Source of the DNA: Acidimicrobiia bacterium
GTDB lineage: Bacteria > Actinomycetota > Acidimicrobiia > Spongiisociales > ZC4RG35
Direction: 5' to 3'
Assembly: GCA_026989215.1 (NCBI GenBank)
Contig: JALSJV010000324.1
Span: 1-39,155 of the forward strand
Length of the DNA stretch: 39,155 nucleotides
This document shows positions 7,597 to 16,247 of the stretch, in pieces; positions within the stretch are counted from its first letter, which is position 1, and each line of letters opens with the position of its first letter. The notes under the pieces were generated by a model. It was not told the origin of the DNA and did not search any database. It saw only the letters and a program-made list of their open reading frames with translations. The translations under genes were made by a program, and so were the position numbers.

Positions 7597-7644
7597 GTGA
7601 TGACCCAGGCCCCGAGTTCCGCCGAAGGTGAGCGGAACCCATGA
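7597..7644 (+). CDS. Possible leaderless upstream ORF coupled to the clc gene
   Basis: A 15-codon frame (GTG ATG ACC ...) begins where transcription is predicted to start and ends in a TGA that overlaps the ATG of the chloride transporter gene as ATGA. The peptide is polar (it begins MMTQAPSS) and has no recognised motif. It is probably a coupling or leader peptide rather than a functional protein. Supported only by position and overlap. Confidence 0.35.
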   Translation: MMTQAPSSAEGERNP

Positions 7645-9677
7645 GCGCAGAGATCGGGGGATCGCGGGTCGCGAGCCGGGTCGGTCGGTTCTTCGGTTCG
7701 GGTGGTGTCCCCGCCCTCATGGTGCTCGGCGGAGTCGTGGGGGTCGTGGCCGGGTTGGGGGCGGTCGCCCTCATCCTGGCGATCCAGGGGGTGGCGGCCC
7801 TCGTCGAGGCGCTCGGTCCGGGCCTGGGCCGGTACTGGATCGTGGTGGTGATTCCCCTCGCCCTGTGGCTCTCCTGGCAGCTCACCGTGCGTTTCGCCCC
7901 CGAGGTCGCAGGTCACGGTGTTCCGCACATCTTGGAGGCGGTGACGGTGCGGGGAGGGGCCATCAGACCGCGGGTCGCTCCCTTGAAGGTGGTGGCCACC
8001 GGCATCACGATCGGTGCGGGGGGATCCGCCGGCCGGGAGGGCGCGATCGCCCAGATCGGGGCGGCGACCGGCTCGTGGATCGCTCGGCGGACCGGCCTCG
8101 GGGAGAACGACGTGGCGGTGCTCGTGGCGGCGGGAGCCGGGGCCGGGATCAGCGCCACCTTCAACGCTCCCATCGCCGGGATGTTCTTCGCCCTCGAGGT
8201 CATCCTGCGGAGCTTCTCGGTCCGTCACCTGCAGGCGGTCCTCGTCTCCTCGGTGGCGGGGGCGGTGGTGTCGCATCGGCTGCTCGGGGAGGAGCTCACG
8301 TTCCGAGTCCCTCCCTACGACCTTCGGGAGCCCCGGGAGCTCGTGCTGTACGTGTTGTTGGGGTTCGCCACCGCCGGGGCCGCCTGGATGTTCCTCCGGC
8401 TCCTCGACTGGTGGGATCCGGGCCCGAGACGACTGTCGGGGGCGATCCGTCCCTTGGCGGCGGGCCTGGTGGTCGCCATCCTGGGTCTGGGTTGGCCCGA
8501 CGTCCTCGGTACCGGCCAGGAGTTCATCGGCCGGGTCCTCCGGGAGGAGGTCGTCGAGGCCTGGTGGGTGTTCGGGCTCCTGGCCCTGCTGAAGGCGGCG
8601 GCGACGTCGTTCACCCTTGGAGGCAAGGGCTCCGGGGGCATCTTCATGCCGAGCCTGTTCATGGGGGCCACGGTCGGTTCGGGGTTCGCCCGGCTGCTGG
8701 CACCGGTCTGGACCGCGTCGTCGCTCAATCCCGGTGCGTTCGGTCTGGTGGGGATGGCGGCCACCTTCGCCGGCGTGGCCCGAGCGCCCCTCACGTCGGT
8801 GTTGATCGTCTTCGAGGTGACGGGGGATTACGGCCTGGTGCTCCCCCTCATGATCGCCACCTCGATCAGCACCTACGTGGCGGCCCGCCTCCATCCCGAC
8901 TCGGCGTACACCGCGCCCCTCGCCAAAAAGGGCATCCATCCCACCCGCACCGGCGACGTCGACGTCCTCGACACGATCACGGTCGGTGAGGTGACGACCC
9001 GTGCTCCGGTCGTCGTGCAGCCCGAGCTCAGCCTCGAACAGTTGGAGGCGATCCTCGGAGAGCATCGGCTCCACGGCGTCCCGGTGGTCGATGCGGAGGG
9101 ACGTCTGATCGGGGTCGTCACCGTCACCGACATCCTCCGGGCGGGCGGACCGTCGCCGGAGGTCACCGTCCGGGATGCCATGACCCCCGACCCGGCCACC
9201 GTGACCACGGAGACGCCGGTGTCCGAGGCGTTGGAGCGGATGGCCTCGCTCGGTGTGGGCCGCCTCCCCGTCGTCGATGCTCGCGATCCCAGGCGGCTCG
9301 TCGCCGTCTTCCGGCGGGAAGATGCCGTCTACGCCTACCACCAGGCCCTGAGCGCATCGGCACGTCTGCGTCATCCCCGGTACCGGGCGGACATCCCGAC
9401 CACCTCCGACGCCGAGTTCTTCGAGTTCGAGATCCCGAACGGTTCCCCTGCCGCCGGACGCAAGATCAGCGAGTTCGCCTGGCCGGAGGGCTGTCTGCTG
9501 GTCTCGGTCCATCGTGGGGACCGGGTGTTCATCGCCCGCGGCGACCTGCGGCTTCAGGTAGGCGACGCCGTGACCGCCTTCGGGGGTTCGGGAGCCCGAC
9601 GGCGGGTTCTGGAACGGGTACGACCGCACCGGGGGACGGAGACCGTGGCCGACTCAGGAGGGGAGGCCGCCACCTGA
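7641..9677 (+). CDS. ClC-type chloride/proton antiporter with CBS and C-terminal regulatory domains
   Basis: Residues 20-425 form the ClC membrane domain. The gating glutamate is Glu133 in GREGA, the internal proton glutamate is Glu186 in the FNAPIAG helix, GKGSGGIF (about 328-335) is the anion-binding loop, and Tyr423 may be the central tyrosine. Having both glutamates suggests an antiporter rather than a channel. Two CBS domains follow at about 447-570, usually nucleotide-binding gates, and a TrkA-C-like (RCK_C) domain lies at about 597-662. At 678 residues it is longer than a bare ClC. The alternate upstream ORF ends on its ATG. Its end overlaps the convergent peptidase gene by 24 bases. 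Confidence 0.92.
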   Translation: MSAEIGGSRVASRVGRFFGSGGVPALMVLGGVVGVVAGLGAVALILAIQGVAALVEALGPGLGRYWIVVVIPLALWLSWQLTVRFAPEVAGHGVPHILEAVTVRGGAIRPRVAPLKVVATGITIGAGGSAGREGAIAQIGAATGSWIARRTGLGENDVAVLVAAGAGAGISATFNAPIAGMFFALEVILRSFSVRHLQAVLVSSVAGAVVSHRLLGEELTFRVPPYDLREPRELVLYVLLGFATAGAAWMFLRLLDWWDPGPRRLSGAIRPLAAGLVVAILGLGWPDVLGTGQEFIGRVLREEVVEAWWVFGLLALLKAAATSFTLGGKGSGGIFMPSLFMGATVGSGFARLLAPVWTASSLNPGAFGLVGMAATFAGVARAPLTSVLIVFEVTGDYGLVLPLMIATSISTYVAARLHPDSAYTAPLAKKGIHPTRTGDVDVLDTITVGEVTTRAPVVVQPELSLEQLEAILGEHRLHGVPVVDAEGRLIGVVTVTDILRAGGPSPEVTVRDAMTPDPATVTTETPVSEALERMASLGVGRLPVVDARDPRRLVAVFRREDAVYAYHQALSASARLRHPRYRADIPTTSDAEFFEFEIPNGSPAAGRKISEFAWPEGCLLVSVHRGDRVFIARGDLRLQVGDAVTAFGGSGARRRVLERVRPHRGTETVADSGGEAAT

Positions 9678-11687
9678 GATCCGATCGAGGATCCACGCCA
9701 GGATGAACGCCTCCTCTCGCCAGGCCTCGTAGCGACCCGACGGGCCCGCATGCCCGGCTCCCATCTCGGTCTTGAGGAGGAGGTGGTCGTGGGGTCGCGA
9801 CCAGACGGTGCGGAGCTTCGCCACCCACTTCGCGGGCTCCCAGTACTGCACCCGGGGGTCGTGGAGCCCGGCGGTGGCGAGGATCGCCGGGTAGGGGCGT
9901 TCGGCGACGTTCTCGTAGGGCGCGTAGGCCCGCATCCAACGGTACTGCTCGGGGTCTCGGGGGTTGCCCCACTCTTCCCATTCGATGACGGTGAGGGGGA
10001 GGGACTCGTCGAGCATCGTGTTGATGACGTCGACGAAGGGCACCTGGGCGACGAGGGCGGCGAACCCTTCGGGGTGTTGGTTGGCGACCGCACCGATGAG
10101 GAGGCCACCGGCCGACCCGCCACGACCGGCGAGCCGATCCGGGCTGGTGACGCCCGTCTCGCACAGGTGGGTGGCGCAGGCTGCGAAGTCGTCGAAGGTG
10201 TGCTGCTTGTGCTCCATCTTCCCGTCCTCGTACCACCGCCTCCCCATCTCGCCGCCGCCTCGCACATGGGCGATGGCGAAGGCCACGCCGCGGTCGAGGA
10301 GGGAGAGGCGCGGGATCGAGAACCACGGGTCGAGGGAGCTCTCGTACGCCCCGTACCCGTAGAGCACCGTCGGACCCGGAGCGGGCCGGTCCTTCCGCAT
10401 GACGAGGGAGATGGGGACCCGAGTGCCGTCGACCGAACGGGCCCAACGCCGCTCCTGGACGTAGTCGGAGGGGTCGTAGCCTCCGAGGACGGGGGTCTCC
10501 TTCACGACGGTTCGCTCGCCGGTCTGAAGGTCGACGTCGACGATCCGTGCCGGCGTCACCAGCGATTCGAAACGGAGTCGCAGCACCGAGGTGTCGTACT
10601 CGAGGTTGCGCTCGGGGCCGACGGTGTAGAGGGGCTCGTCGAAGGTCAGAGGCTCGAGGTCCTCCTCGCCGAGGGTCCAGACGGCGGTGAGCCCCGAGTC
10701 CCGGCCGAACACGACGGTGTGGCGCGCCAGCGGCAGCAGGCCGACGAGGCGTCGTCCGGGGCGGTGGGGCACGATCTCACGGGCCGCGTCGGGATCGTCG
10801 ACGGGGATCTCCACCACCTTCCCGTCGGGCGCGTCGCGGTCGGTGATCACCAGGAACCTTCCCTCGCGGTGCTCTGCGACGTACCGGACGCCCGGCTCGC
10901 GGGGTAGGATCGGGACGAGGTCGCCGAGGGGACGGTCCGTGGGCAGGTACCGAACTTCGCTGGTGGTGTGGCTGCCGAGCTCGACGAGGAGATATCGGCG
11001 GTCCTGGGAGGTCGCCACACTCAGGAAGAACCGTTCGTCGTCCTCGGTGTAGACCACCACGTCCTCGGCGGGGTCGGTCCCCAGTTCGTGGCGCCACAGC
11101 CGATGAGGTCGGTGGGCGGCGTCGGTGGTGACGTAGAAGAAGAACCGGTCGTCGGCCGACCACGCCGCCGAGTAGGTGGTGTTGGGGATCTCGACCGGGA
11201 GGTCCCGGCCGGTGGTGAGGTCCCGGAAGCGCATCGTGTAGTGCTCCGAGCCGTCGAAGTCCACCGAGTAGGCGGCGAAGGTCTGTCCCGTCGAGATCGC
11301 CAGCACGCCGATCCGACAGAACTCGTGGTCGGCGGCGACCTCGTTGACGTCCAGGATGACCTGTTCGGGTCCGTCGGGTCGATCGGCCCGCCGGGCGAAG
11401 ATCGGGTACTGGAGGCCTTCGACCGTTCGGGTGAGATACCACCAGGAACCTCGCCGCGCCGGGGCCGAGAGGTCGGTCTCCTGGGTGCGGGTCTTGATCT
11501 CGTCGAAGATGCGTCGCCGCAGGTCGTCGAGATGGGCGGTGGCCTCGGCGGTGAACTCGTTCTCCGCCGTCAGGTACGCCACCACCCGAGGGTCGTCGCG
11601 GTTCCGCAGCCACGCGAAGGGATCGACGACGGTCTCGCCGTGGAGGGTGCGCGGGGTGGGGATCTGTTCGGCCTGTGGAGGTTGCAC
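9654..11687 (-). CDS. ptrB: S9A prolyl oligopeptidase family, oligopeptidase B-like
   Basis: A 677-residue cytoplasmic serine peptidase. Residues 1-70 and 410-677 make the alpha/beta-hydrolase domain, and about 75-400 the seven-bladed propeller that limits access to small peptides. The catalytic triad is Ser525 (GRGGSAGG), Asp610 (LHDPRV) and His646 (GAGHAG). The sequence around EMGRRWYEDGK is typical of oligopeptidase B, which cuts after Arg or Lys. The start is GTG at 11687; there is no ribosome binding site, but a TANNNT element eight bases upstream implies leaderless expression. No signal peptide is visible. It is divergent from the VOC gene across 44 bases. Confidence 0.93.
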   Translation of the reverse strand: MQPPQAEQIPTPRTLHGETVVDPFAWLRNRDDPRVVAYLTAENEFTAEATAHLDDLRRRIFDEIKTRTQETDLSAPARRGSWWYLTRTVEGLQYPIFARRADRPDGPEQVILDVNEVAADHEFCRIGVLAISTGQTFAAYSVDFDGSEHYTMRFRDLTTGRDLPVEIPNTTYSAAWSADDRFFFYVTTDAAHRPHRLWRHELGTDPAEDVVVYTEDDERFFLSVATSQDRRYLLVELGSHTTSEVRYLPTDRPLGDLVPILPREPGVRYVAEHREGRFLVITDRDAPDGKVVEIPVDDPDAAREIVPHRPGRRLVGLLPLARHTVVFGRDSGLTAVWTLGEEDLEPLTFDEPLYTVGPERNLEYDTSVLRLRFESLVTPARIVDVDLQTGERTVVKETPVLGGYDPSDYVQERRWARSVDGTRVPISLVMRKDRPAPGPTVLYGYGAYESSLDPWFSIPRLSLLDRGVAFAIAHVRGGGEMGRRWYEDGKMEHKQHTFDDFAACATHLCETGVTSPDRLAGRGGSAGGLLIGAVANQHPEGFAALVAQVPFVDVINTMLDESLPLTVIEWEEWGNPRDPEQYRWMRAYAPYENVAERPYPAILATAGLHDPRVQYWEPAKWVAKLRTVWSRPHDHLLLKTEMGAGHAGPSGRYEAWREEAFILAWILDRISGGGLPS

Positions 11688-11695
11688 GCCGGGGA

Positions 11696-11701
11696 AGGGT
11701 A
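11696..11701 (-). promoter_or_regulatory. -10 element for the leaderless S9 peptidase gene
   Basis: On the minus strand TACCCT is followed after eight bases by the GTG start at 11687. No Shine-Dalgarno sequence lies between them. Confidence 0.5.
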
Positions 11702-11719
11702 GGCGAGGTCGGGGGACGC

Positions 11720-11725
11720 TAGCGT
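11720..11725 (+). promoter_or_regulatory. -10 element for the leaderless VOC gene
   Basis: TAGCGT is followed after six bases by the GTG start at 11732. It lies back to back with the peptidase -10, so the two promoters share 44 bases. Confidence 0.5.
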
Positions 11726-11731
11726 CGGGGT

Positions 11732-12103
11732 GTGCCGTTCATACCCCGTGAGATCACGATCGTCTGCACCGACGCCGAGGAGTCGCTGTGGTTCTACGAG
11801 ACCGTGCTCGGGGCGGAGGTCGTCGCGTTGGACGGCATCGCCTATCGGCTCCTGCTCGGCGACCAGACGATCGTGCTGCTCCCCATCGCCGAGGAGCCGG
11901 GCCCCGACGGCGTCTACGGGTCCTGCGCGGAGATGACCCTCGCCTTGGTCGTCGAAGACATCGAGGCCGCTCACACCTACCTGGTCGCCCACGGAGTGGC
12001 GGTCGTGACCGAGTGGGAACCGGGGGAGCGCTCCTTCGTGATCCGCGACCCCGACGGGGTGGCCTTCGAGGTGGTCGAAGGTCCCGCGTCGAACGAGGGG
12101 TGA
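11732..12103 (+). CDS. VOC (glyoxalase/bleomycin-resistance fold) family protein
   Basis: A 123-residue single-module VOC protein built of two beta-alpha-beta-beta-beta units. The first has ITIVCTDAEESLWFYETVLG, the characteristic opening with the S-x-x-F-Y element; the second has MTLALVVEDIEAAHTYL and ends in RDPDGVAFEVVEG, where Glu near residue 115 is the usual metal ligand. The His and other metal ligands of glyoxalase I are not clearly placed, so the substrate cannot be named. The short GTG-initiated frame fits a leaderless promoter just upstream. It converges with the aldehyde dehydrogenase gene, with 10 bases between the stops. Confidence 0.8.
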   Translation: MPFIPREITIVCTDAEESLWFYETVLGAEVVALDGIAYRLLLGDQTIVLLPIAEEPGPDGVYGSCAEMTLALVVEDIEAAHTYLVAHGVAVVTEWEPGERSFVIRDPDGVAFEVVEGPASNEG

Positions 12104-12113
12104 GCAGGGCCGA

Positions 12114-13559
12114 TCATTCCAGGTTCAGGTAGATCTGTTTCAGTTCTTGGAAGGCCCGCAGGCCGTATCGGCCGAGCTCCCGACCGACCCCCGACGCCTT
12201 GAACCCGCCCCAGGGGGCCTCGACGGGCGCCGGTTGGCTGTCGTTCACCCACACCACCCCGGCTCGGATCGCCCGGGAGACCCGGACCGCCCGCTTCACG
12301 TCCGTGGTCCAGACGGCCGCCGCCAGACCGTAGGGGGTGTCGTTGGCGATGGCGATCGCCTCGTCCTCGTCGCCGAAGGGGATCACGGCCATCACCGGGC
12401 CGAAGATCTCTTCGCGGGCGATCCGCATGGTGTTGTCGACGTCGGCGAAGATGACCGGAGGGAAGAAGAACCCGTTGGCCAGCTTCGGGTCGGTCGGCAC
12501 CGTCCCCATGTGGGCGAGGCGGGCTCCATCGGCCCGGCCGTGCTCCAGGTAGGAGTTCACCTTCGCCCGATGCTCGGCGGAGATCAGGGGCCCCATCGTC
12601 GTCTCCGGGTCGGCGGGGTGTCCGAGGCGAAGCTCGGCGGCCTGGGCGCAGAGGGCCTCGACCGCGGTGTCGTAGATCGTCTGCTCGACCAGCACTCGGC
12701 TCCCGGCCGAACAGACCTGGCCCTGGTGGAAGAAGACCCCGAGGGCGGACCCTTCGATGGCGGCCTCGAAGTCGGCGTCGGCGAAGACGAGGTTCGGTGA
12801 CTTGCCCCCCAGCTCGAGGGTGGTCCGTTTGAAGGTCTCGGCGGCGACCCGGCCGATGACCCGACCCACGGCCTCCGAGCCGGTGAAGGAGACCGCGTCC
12901 ACCCTGGGGTCCTCGACGAGGGGGGCTCCCGCTTCGGGCCCGAATCCCGTGAGGACGTTCAGGACCCCGTCGGGGAGCCCCTCCTCGGCGGCGATCCTCG
13001 CCAGCTCCAGCGCCGAGAGGGGTGTCTGCTCGGCGGGTTTGAGGATGGCGGTGCAGCCGGCGGCCAACGCCGGAGCCACCTTCTGGGCCGCCATGAGGAG
13101 CGGGAAGTTCCAGGGGGTGATGAGGGCGGCCACCCCGACGGGTTCGGGGACGACGAGGGACATGGCGTCGGGTCCCGGAGGTGGGACCTCGCCGCCTTCG
13201 GAGGTGGCGAGCCCCGCGTAGTGGTCGAACATCTCCGCCGCCTCCTCGACGTCTTCCCGGGCGTCGGCGAGGAGCTTGCCGGCGTCGCGGCTCTCCAGGC
13301 GTGCCAGCTCGTCGGCCTCGGTGTGCAACCGGTGGGCGATCCGGCGCAGGAGCGCCGCCCGTTCCCGAGGCGGTACGGCCGACCACCGTCCCTCGTCGAA
13401 GGCTCGGCGGGCGGCGGCGATCGCCCGATCGGCGTCGCCCGCGCGAGCCCGGGCGACCCTGGCGATCTCCTCACCGGTGGCCGGATCGATCGTGGCGAAG
13501 GTCTCGCCGTCCTGCGCCTCCACCCATGCGCCGTCGATGTACAGTCGTTGGTCGTCCAT
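12114..13559 (-). CDS. NAD(P)-dependent aldehyde dehydrogenase
   Basis: A 481-residue soluble enzyme of the ALDH superfamily that oxidises an aldehyde to the acid. The catalytic set is intact: Asn151 (PWNFP), Lys174 (ILKP, cofactor binding), Glu249 (LELGGKSPN) and nucleophile Cys283 (GQVCSAGSR). Overall similarity is to the betaine-aldehyde and phenylacetaldehyde dehydrogenase groups; the substrate cannot be settled from sequence. The ATG at 13559 is preceded by AGGAGG, and a minus-strand TACATT (13582-13587) gives a short leader. It is divergent from the PfkB kinase gene across 50 bases, so the two may respond together. Confidence 0.93.
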   Translation of the reverse strand: MDDQRLYIDGAWVEAQDGETFATIDPATGEEIARVARARAGDADRAIAAARRAFDEGRWSAVPPRERAALLRRIAHRLHTEADELARLESRDAGKLLADAREDVEEAAEMFDHYAGLATSEGGEVPPPGPDAMSLVVPEPVGVAALITPWNFPLLMAAQKVAPALAAGCTAILKPAEQTPLSALELARIAAEEGLPDGVLNVLTGFGPEAGAPLVEDPRVDAVSFTGSEAVGRVIGRVAAETFKRTTLELGGKSPNLVFADADFEAAIEGSALGVFFHQGQVCSAGSRVLVEQTIYDTAVEALCAQAAELRLGHPADPETTMGPLISAEHRAKVNSYLEHGRADGARLAHMGTVPTDPKLANGFFFPPVIFADVDNTMRIAREEIFGPVMAVIPFGDEDEAIAIANDTPYGLAAAVWTTDVKRAVRVSRAIRAGVVWVNDSQPAPVEAPWGGFKASGVGRELGRYGLRAFQELKQIYLNLE

Positions 13560-13581
13560 GTCGTCGCCTCCTGAACGAGGG

Positions 13582-13587
13582 AATGTA
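13582..13587 (-). promoter_or_regulatory. -10 element for the aldehyde dehydrogenase gene
   Basis: On the minus strand TACATT is placed so that transcription would begin near 13575, giving a leader of about 16 bases that contains AGGAGG. It sits back to back with the kinase -10 element. Confidence 0.45.
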
Positions 13588-13596
13588 GACGCCCTC

Positions 13597-13602
13597 TAGC
13601 CT
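13597..13602 (+). promoter_or_regulatory. -10 element for the leaderless PfkB kinase gene
   Basis: TAGCCT is followed after seven bases by the GTG start at 13610, with no ribosome binding site. The spacing predicts a transcript beginning at the start codon. Confidence 0.5.
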
Positions 13603-13609
13603 GCTGGAC

Positions 13610-14452
13610 GTGTCCATCATCTGCTACGGCAGCGTCAATCCCGACCTCGTCCATCGGCTCGACCGCCTTCCCGCACCCGGCGACGACGTCCGATCCCGGA
13701 GCTGGGCCTGGTGTTACGGCGGGAAGGCGGCGAACGCCGCCGCCGCCCTGGCGGCGTGGCACGCCGACCCCTTGCTGCTGGGTCTCGTCGTGGGTGCCGA
13801 CCCCCTCGGGGAGGTTCTCGTCGGCGCGCTGGAGGCAGCCGGAGTCGATCCGGGGTGGTTGGAGCGGGATCCCGGAACCGAGACCCGGCACTGTGTGGTG
13901 CTGGTCGCCGAGGGTGGGCAGCGCACCATCGTCGGCACCGGCTATCAGGATGCCCGGTGGCAGCAGGTGCCCGCCGCTGCCTGGCACCGGGCCGACGCGG
14001 TGCTGCTCGACGGTCTCGGTGGCTCCGCCGCGGAGGCGGTGGCCGAGGGCGCCCGGGAGCGGGGGATCCCCGTGGTCTGGCTCGACGCCGACCCGGGCGC
14101 GGTGGCCCCCGGTGAGCTCGTCGCCTGGTCCCGGCACGAGCACACCATCGCCGAGGCCGAGGGGCTCGCCGAGCTCGGAGCGCGGGTGCTGCTCACCGCC
14201 GGCGCCGATCCGGTTCGGGTCTGGTGGGACGGGGCACGGCTCGAGGTCACCCCGCCCCGTGTGGACGCGACGGACACCACCGGCTCCGGGGACGTGGTGG
14301 CGGCGGCCTGCGCCCACGGGATCGTCCTCGGTTGGGAGCCCGAACGGCTGGTTCGCTGGGCGGTCTCCGCCGGCGCCGCCCTCTGCGTCGGTGGTCGGGA
14401 GGCCGGGATGCCGACGGCGGACGAGGTGGAGGCGCTGTACGGTGCTCGCTGA
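13610..14452 (+). CDS. PfkB family carbohydrate kinase (ribokinase-like)
   Basis: A 280-residue sugar kinase. The N-terminal signature with the Gly-Gly pair (CYGGKAANAAAALA, about residues 35-48) binds the sugar, and the C-terminal signature DTTGSGDVV (222-230) forms the anion hole with Asp228 as catalytic base. It is somewhat shorter than typical ribokinases (about 300). Ribokinase, fructokinase and nucleoside kinases share these motifs, so the substrate is open. The gene starts with GTG under a leaderless promoter and ends three bases before the convergent GH1 gene; the neighbouring glycosidase hints at sugar use. Confidence 0.9.
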   Translation: MSIICYGSVNPDLVHRLDRLPAPGDDVRSRSWAWCYGGKAANAAAALAAWHADPLLLGLVVGADPLGEVLVGALEAAGVDPGWLERDPGTETRHCVVLVAEGGQRTIVGTGYQDARWQQVPAAAWHRADAVLLDGLGGSAAEAVAEGARERGIPVVWLDADPGAVAPGELVAWSRHEHTIAEAEGLAELGARVLLTAGADPVRVWWDGARLEVTPPRVDATDTTGSGDVVAAACAHGIVLGWEPERLVRWAVSAGAALCVGGREAGMPTADEVEALYGAR

Positions 14453-14455
14453 GCG

Positions 14456-15793
14456 TCAGCTCACCGCTCCTTCGGCGATCACCCGGCGATACCACACGGC
14501 GGAGTCCTTCCAGGTGCGGGTCTGATCGGTGAAGTCCACGTGGATGATCCCGAACCGTCTCGAGTAGCCGAATCCCCACTCGAAGTTGTCGAGGAGCGAC
14601 CAGACGAGATACCCCTCGAGGGGCACACCTTCGGAGAGGGCCCGGTGGGCGGCCAGCAGGTGACCCCGGAGGAAGGCGACCCGATCGGGGTCGACGACTC
14701 GTCCCCCTTCGGGCGAGGGGTCGGGGAAGGCGGCGCCGTTCTCGGTCACGACGTAGGCGGGGAAGTGGTAGTCGCAGTCGAGGCGACGGAGGAGGTCGTA
14801 GAGTCCCGGCGGGTACACCTCCCAGTCCATCTCGGTGAAGATGGGGCCGGGGCGAATGCGGGGTGGCGGACGGTCGGCGTCGTGGACCGACGGCGACGCG
14901 ACGACCTGACGCCGGTAGTAGTTCACCCCGAGCCGGTCGATCGGCGTGGCGATCGTCTCCAGATCTCCGGGCCGGACCTCGGCCCGATCCCAGGTGAGGA
15001 ACTCGACGCCCTCCTCGGGATACCCGCGACCTGCGATGGGATCCAGGTACCAGCGGTTCATGAGCACATCCTGCAGCCGCGCCTCGGCGACGTCGGCCGG
15101 GTGCAGGGACGCCGGTTGCATCGGATCGAGGTTGAGCACGATCCCCACTCGGGCGTCCCGAACGACGGCGCGGATCGCCTCGGTGGCGAGACCGTGGGCC
15201 AGGAGCAGGTGGTGGGCGACGGCGGGGCCGACGTCGGGCTCGACCCGTCCCGGGGCGTGGATGCCGAGGACGTATCCGAGCTGGGTGACCACCCACGGCT
15301 CGTTGATCGTGAACCAGTCCCGCACCCGGTCGCCGAGGCGGTCGGCGACGATCGCCGTGTACTCGGCGAAGGCGTGGGCGGTCGATCTGCGGGCCCAACC
15401 CCCGCCGTCCTCCAGCACCTGGGGCAGATCCCAGTGGTAGAGGGTCGGGAGGGGGCGGATGCCCGCCTCGAGGAGGGCGTCGACGAGCCGGTCGTAGAAG
15501 TCGAGGCCCCTCCTGTTCACCGCTCCCCGGCCCTCGGGCAGGACCCGGGGCCAGGCGATCGAGAACCGATAGGCACCCACCCCCAGCTCGACCATCAGGG
15601 CGACGTCCTCACGCCACCGGTGGTAGTGGTCACAGGCCACGTCGCCGGTGTCGCCTCCCAGGACCTTCCCCGGGGTGTGGGAGAAGCGATCCCAGATGCT
15701 CTCGCCGCGCCCGTCTTCGGTGGTCGCTCCTTCGATCTGATAGGCGGAGGTGGCGACCCCCCACCAGAAGCCCTCGGGAACGCGCGCGGTCAC
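14456..15793 (-). CDS. GH1 family beta-glucosidase
   Basis: A 445-residue (beta/alpha)8 glycosidase hydrolysing beta-linked glucosides or galactosides. The start FWWGVATSAYQIEG is the GH1 N-terminal signature. The acid/base is Glu165 (TINEP) and the nucleophile Glu351 (VTENG). The aglycone and glycone residues His120-Trp121 and Asn164 are also in place, and WSLLDNFEW near 405-413 is the conserved end of the active site. No signal peptide is seen, so it acts in the cytoplasm on imported sugars. The GTG start has no ribosome binding site and a TACCGT element lies six bases upstream. Confidence 0.94.
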   Translation of the reverse strand: MTARVPEGFWWGVATSAYQIEGATTEDGRGESIWDRFSHTPGKVLGGDTGDVACDHYHRWREDVALMVELGVGAYRFSIAWPRVLPEGRGAVNRRGLDFYDRLVDALLEAGIRPLPTLYHWDLPQVLEDGGGWARRSTAHAFAEYTAIVADRLGDRVRDWFTINEPWVVTQLGYVLGIHAPGRVEPDVGPAVAHHLLLAHGLATEAIRAVVRDARVGIVLNLDPMQPASLHPADVAEARLQDVLMNRWYLDPIAGRGYPEEGVEFLTWDRAEVRPGDLETIATPIDRLGVNYYRRQVVASPSVHDADRPPPRIRPGPIFTEMDWEVYPPGLYDLLRRLDCDYHFPAYVVTENGAAFPDPSPEGGRVVDPDRVAFLRGHLLAAHRALSEGVPLEGYLVWSLLDNFEWGFGYSRRFGIIHVDFTDQTRTWKDSAVWYRRVIAEGAVS

Positions 15794-15799
15794 GCCCCC

Positions 15800-15805
15800 A
15801 CGGTA
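15800..15805 (-). promoter_or_regulatory. -10 element for the leaderless GH1 gene
   Basis: On the minus strand TACCGT is followed after six bases by the GTG start at 15793, with no Shine-Dalgarno sequence. Confidence 0.45.
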
Positions 15806-15833
15806 CCGAGACGCGGCGCCCGGTGGGCCGCCG

Positions 15834-16247
15834 TCAGCCTTCGACGATCAGCGTGCCGACCATCTGGGTCGGGTGCACCGCACAGATGAAGTCGTAGGTG
15901 CCCGGCTCGTCGATGGTGAAGCTGAGGGTCTGGGTCACCGGTCCCGGCGCGACCTCGGTGGCGATCGGGCCCGAAGGTCCCGAGATCCGCAGGTTGTGGG
16001 GGATCCCCTGATCCTTGTTCACGAAGGTGATGGTCACGGGCACGCCGGCCGGAACCCGGAGCTCGGTGACGTCGAAGGCGACCCGTTCGCCGACGACGGT
16101 GAGTTCGACGGGTCCTTCGGCCCCGTCTCCGGCGGCGGGTGCCTCCGTGGCCGGGGGCGCGGTCGTGGTCTCGGGGGCCGTCTCGCCGCCGCCGCAGGCG
16201 GCGACCACCAAGGCGAGGGCGCCGATGAAGGCGGTGTACCGTCGCAT
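15834..16247 (-). CDS. Plastocyanin-like cupredoxin lipoprotein
   Basis: A 137-residue secreted, lipid-anchored blue copper protein. The signal peptide ends in the lipobox VAAC with Cys18. A Thr/Ala/Pro-rich linker (about 22-45) follows, then a cupredoxin domain with the full type-1 site: His84 (IPHNL), Cys122, His125 and Met129 (the C-AVHP-TQM pattern). The ATG at 16247 has a strong AGGAGG; the frame extends upstream without coding character. It lacks the Met-rich insert of the other cupredoxin in this window. A role as periplasmic-side electron carrier, perhaps to the oxidase, is likely but inferred. It is divergent from the TlpA-like gene. Confidence 0.9.
   Translation of the reverse strand: MRRYTAFIGALALVVAACGGGETAPETTTAPPATEAPAAGDGAEGPVELTVVGERVAFDVTELRVPAGVPVTITFVNKDQGIPHNLRISGPSGPIATEVAPGPVTQTLSFTIDEPGTYDFICAVHPTQMVGTLIVEG

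Noticed and set aside
6783-9629. A 948-residue minus-strand frame over the M56 protease and ClC genes
   Set aside because: The plus-strand genes have clear motifs (HETAH, GREGA, CBS). The antisense product is low complexity and hydrophilic.
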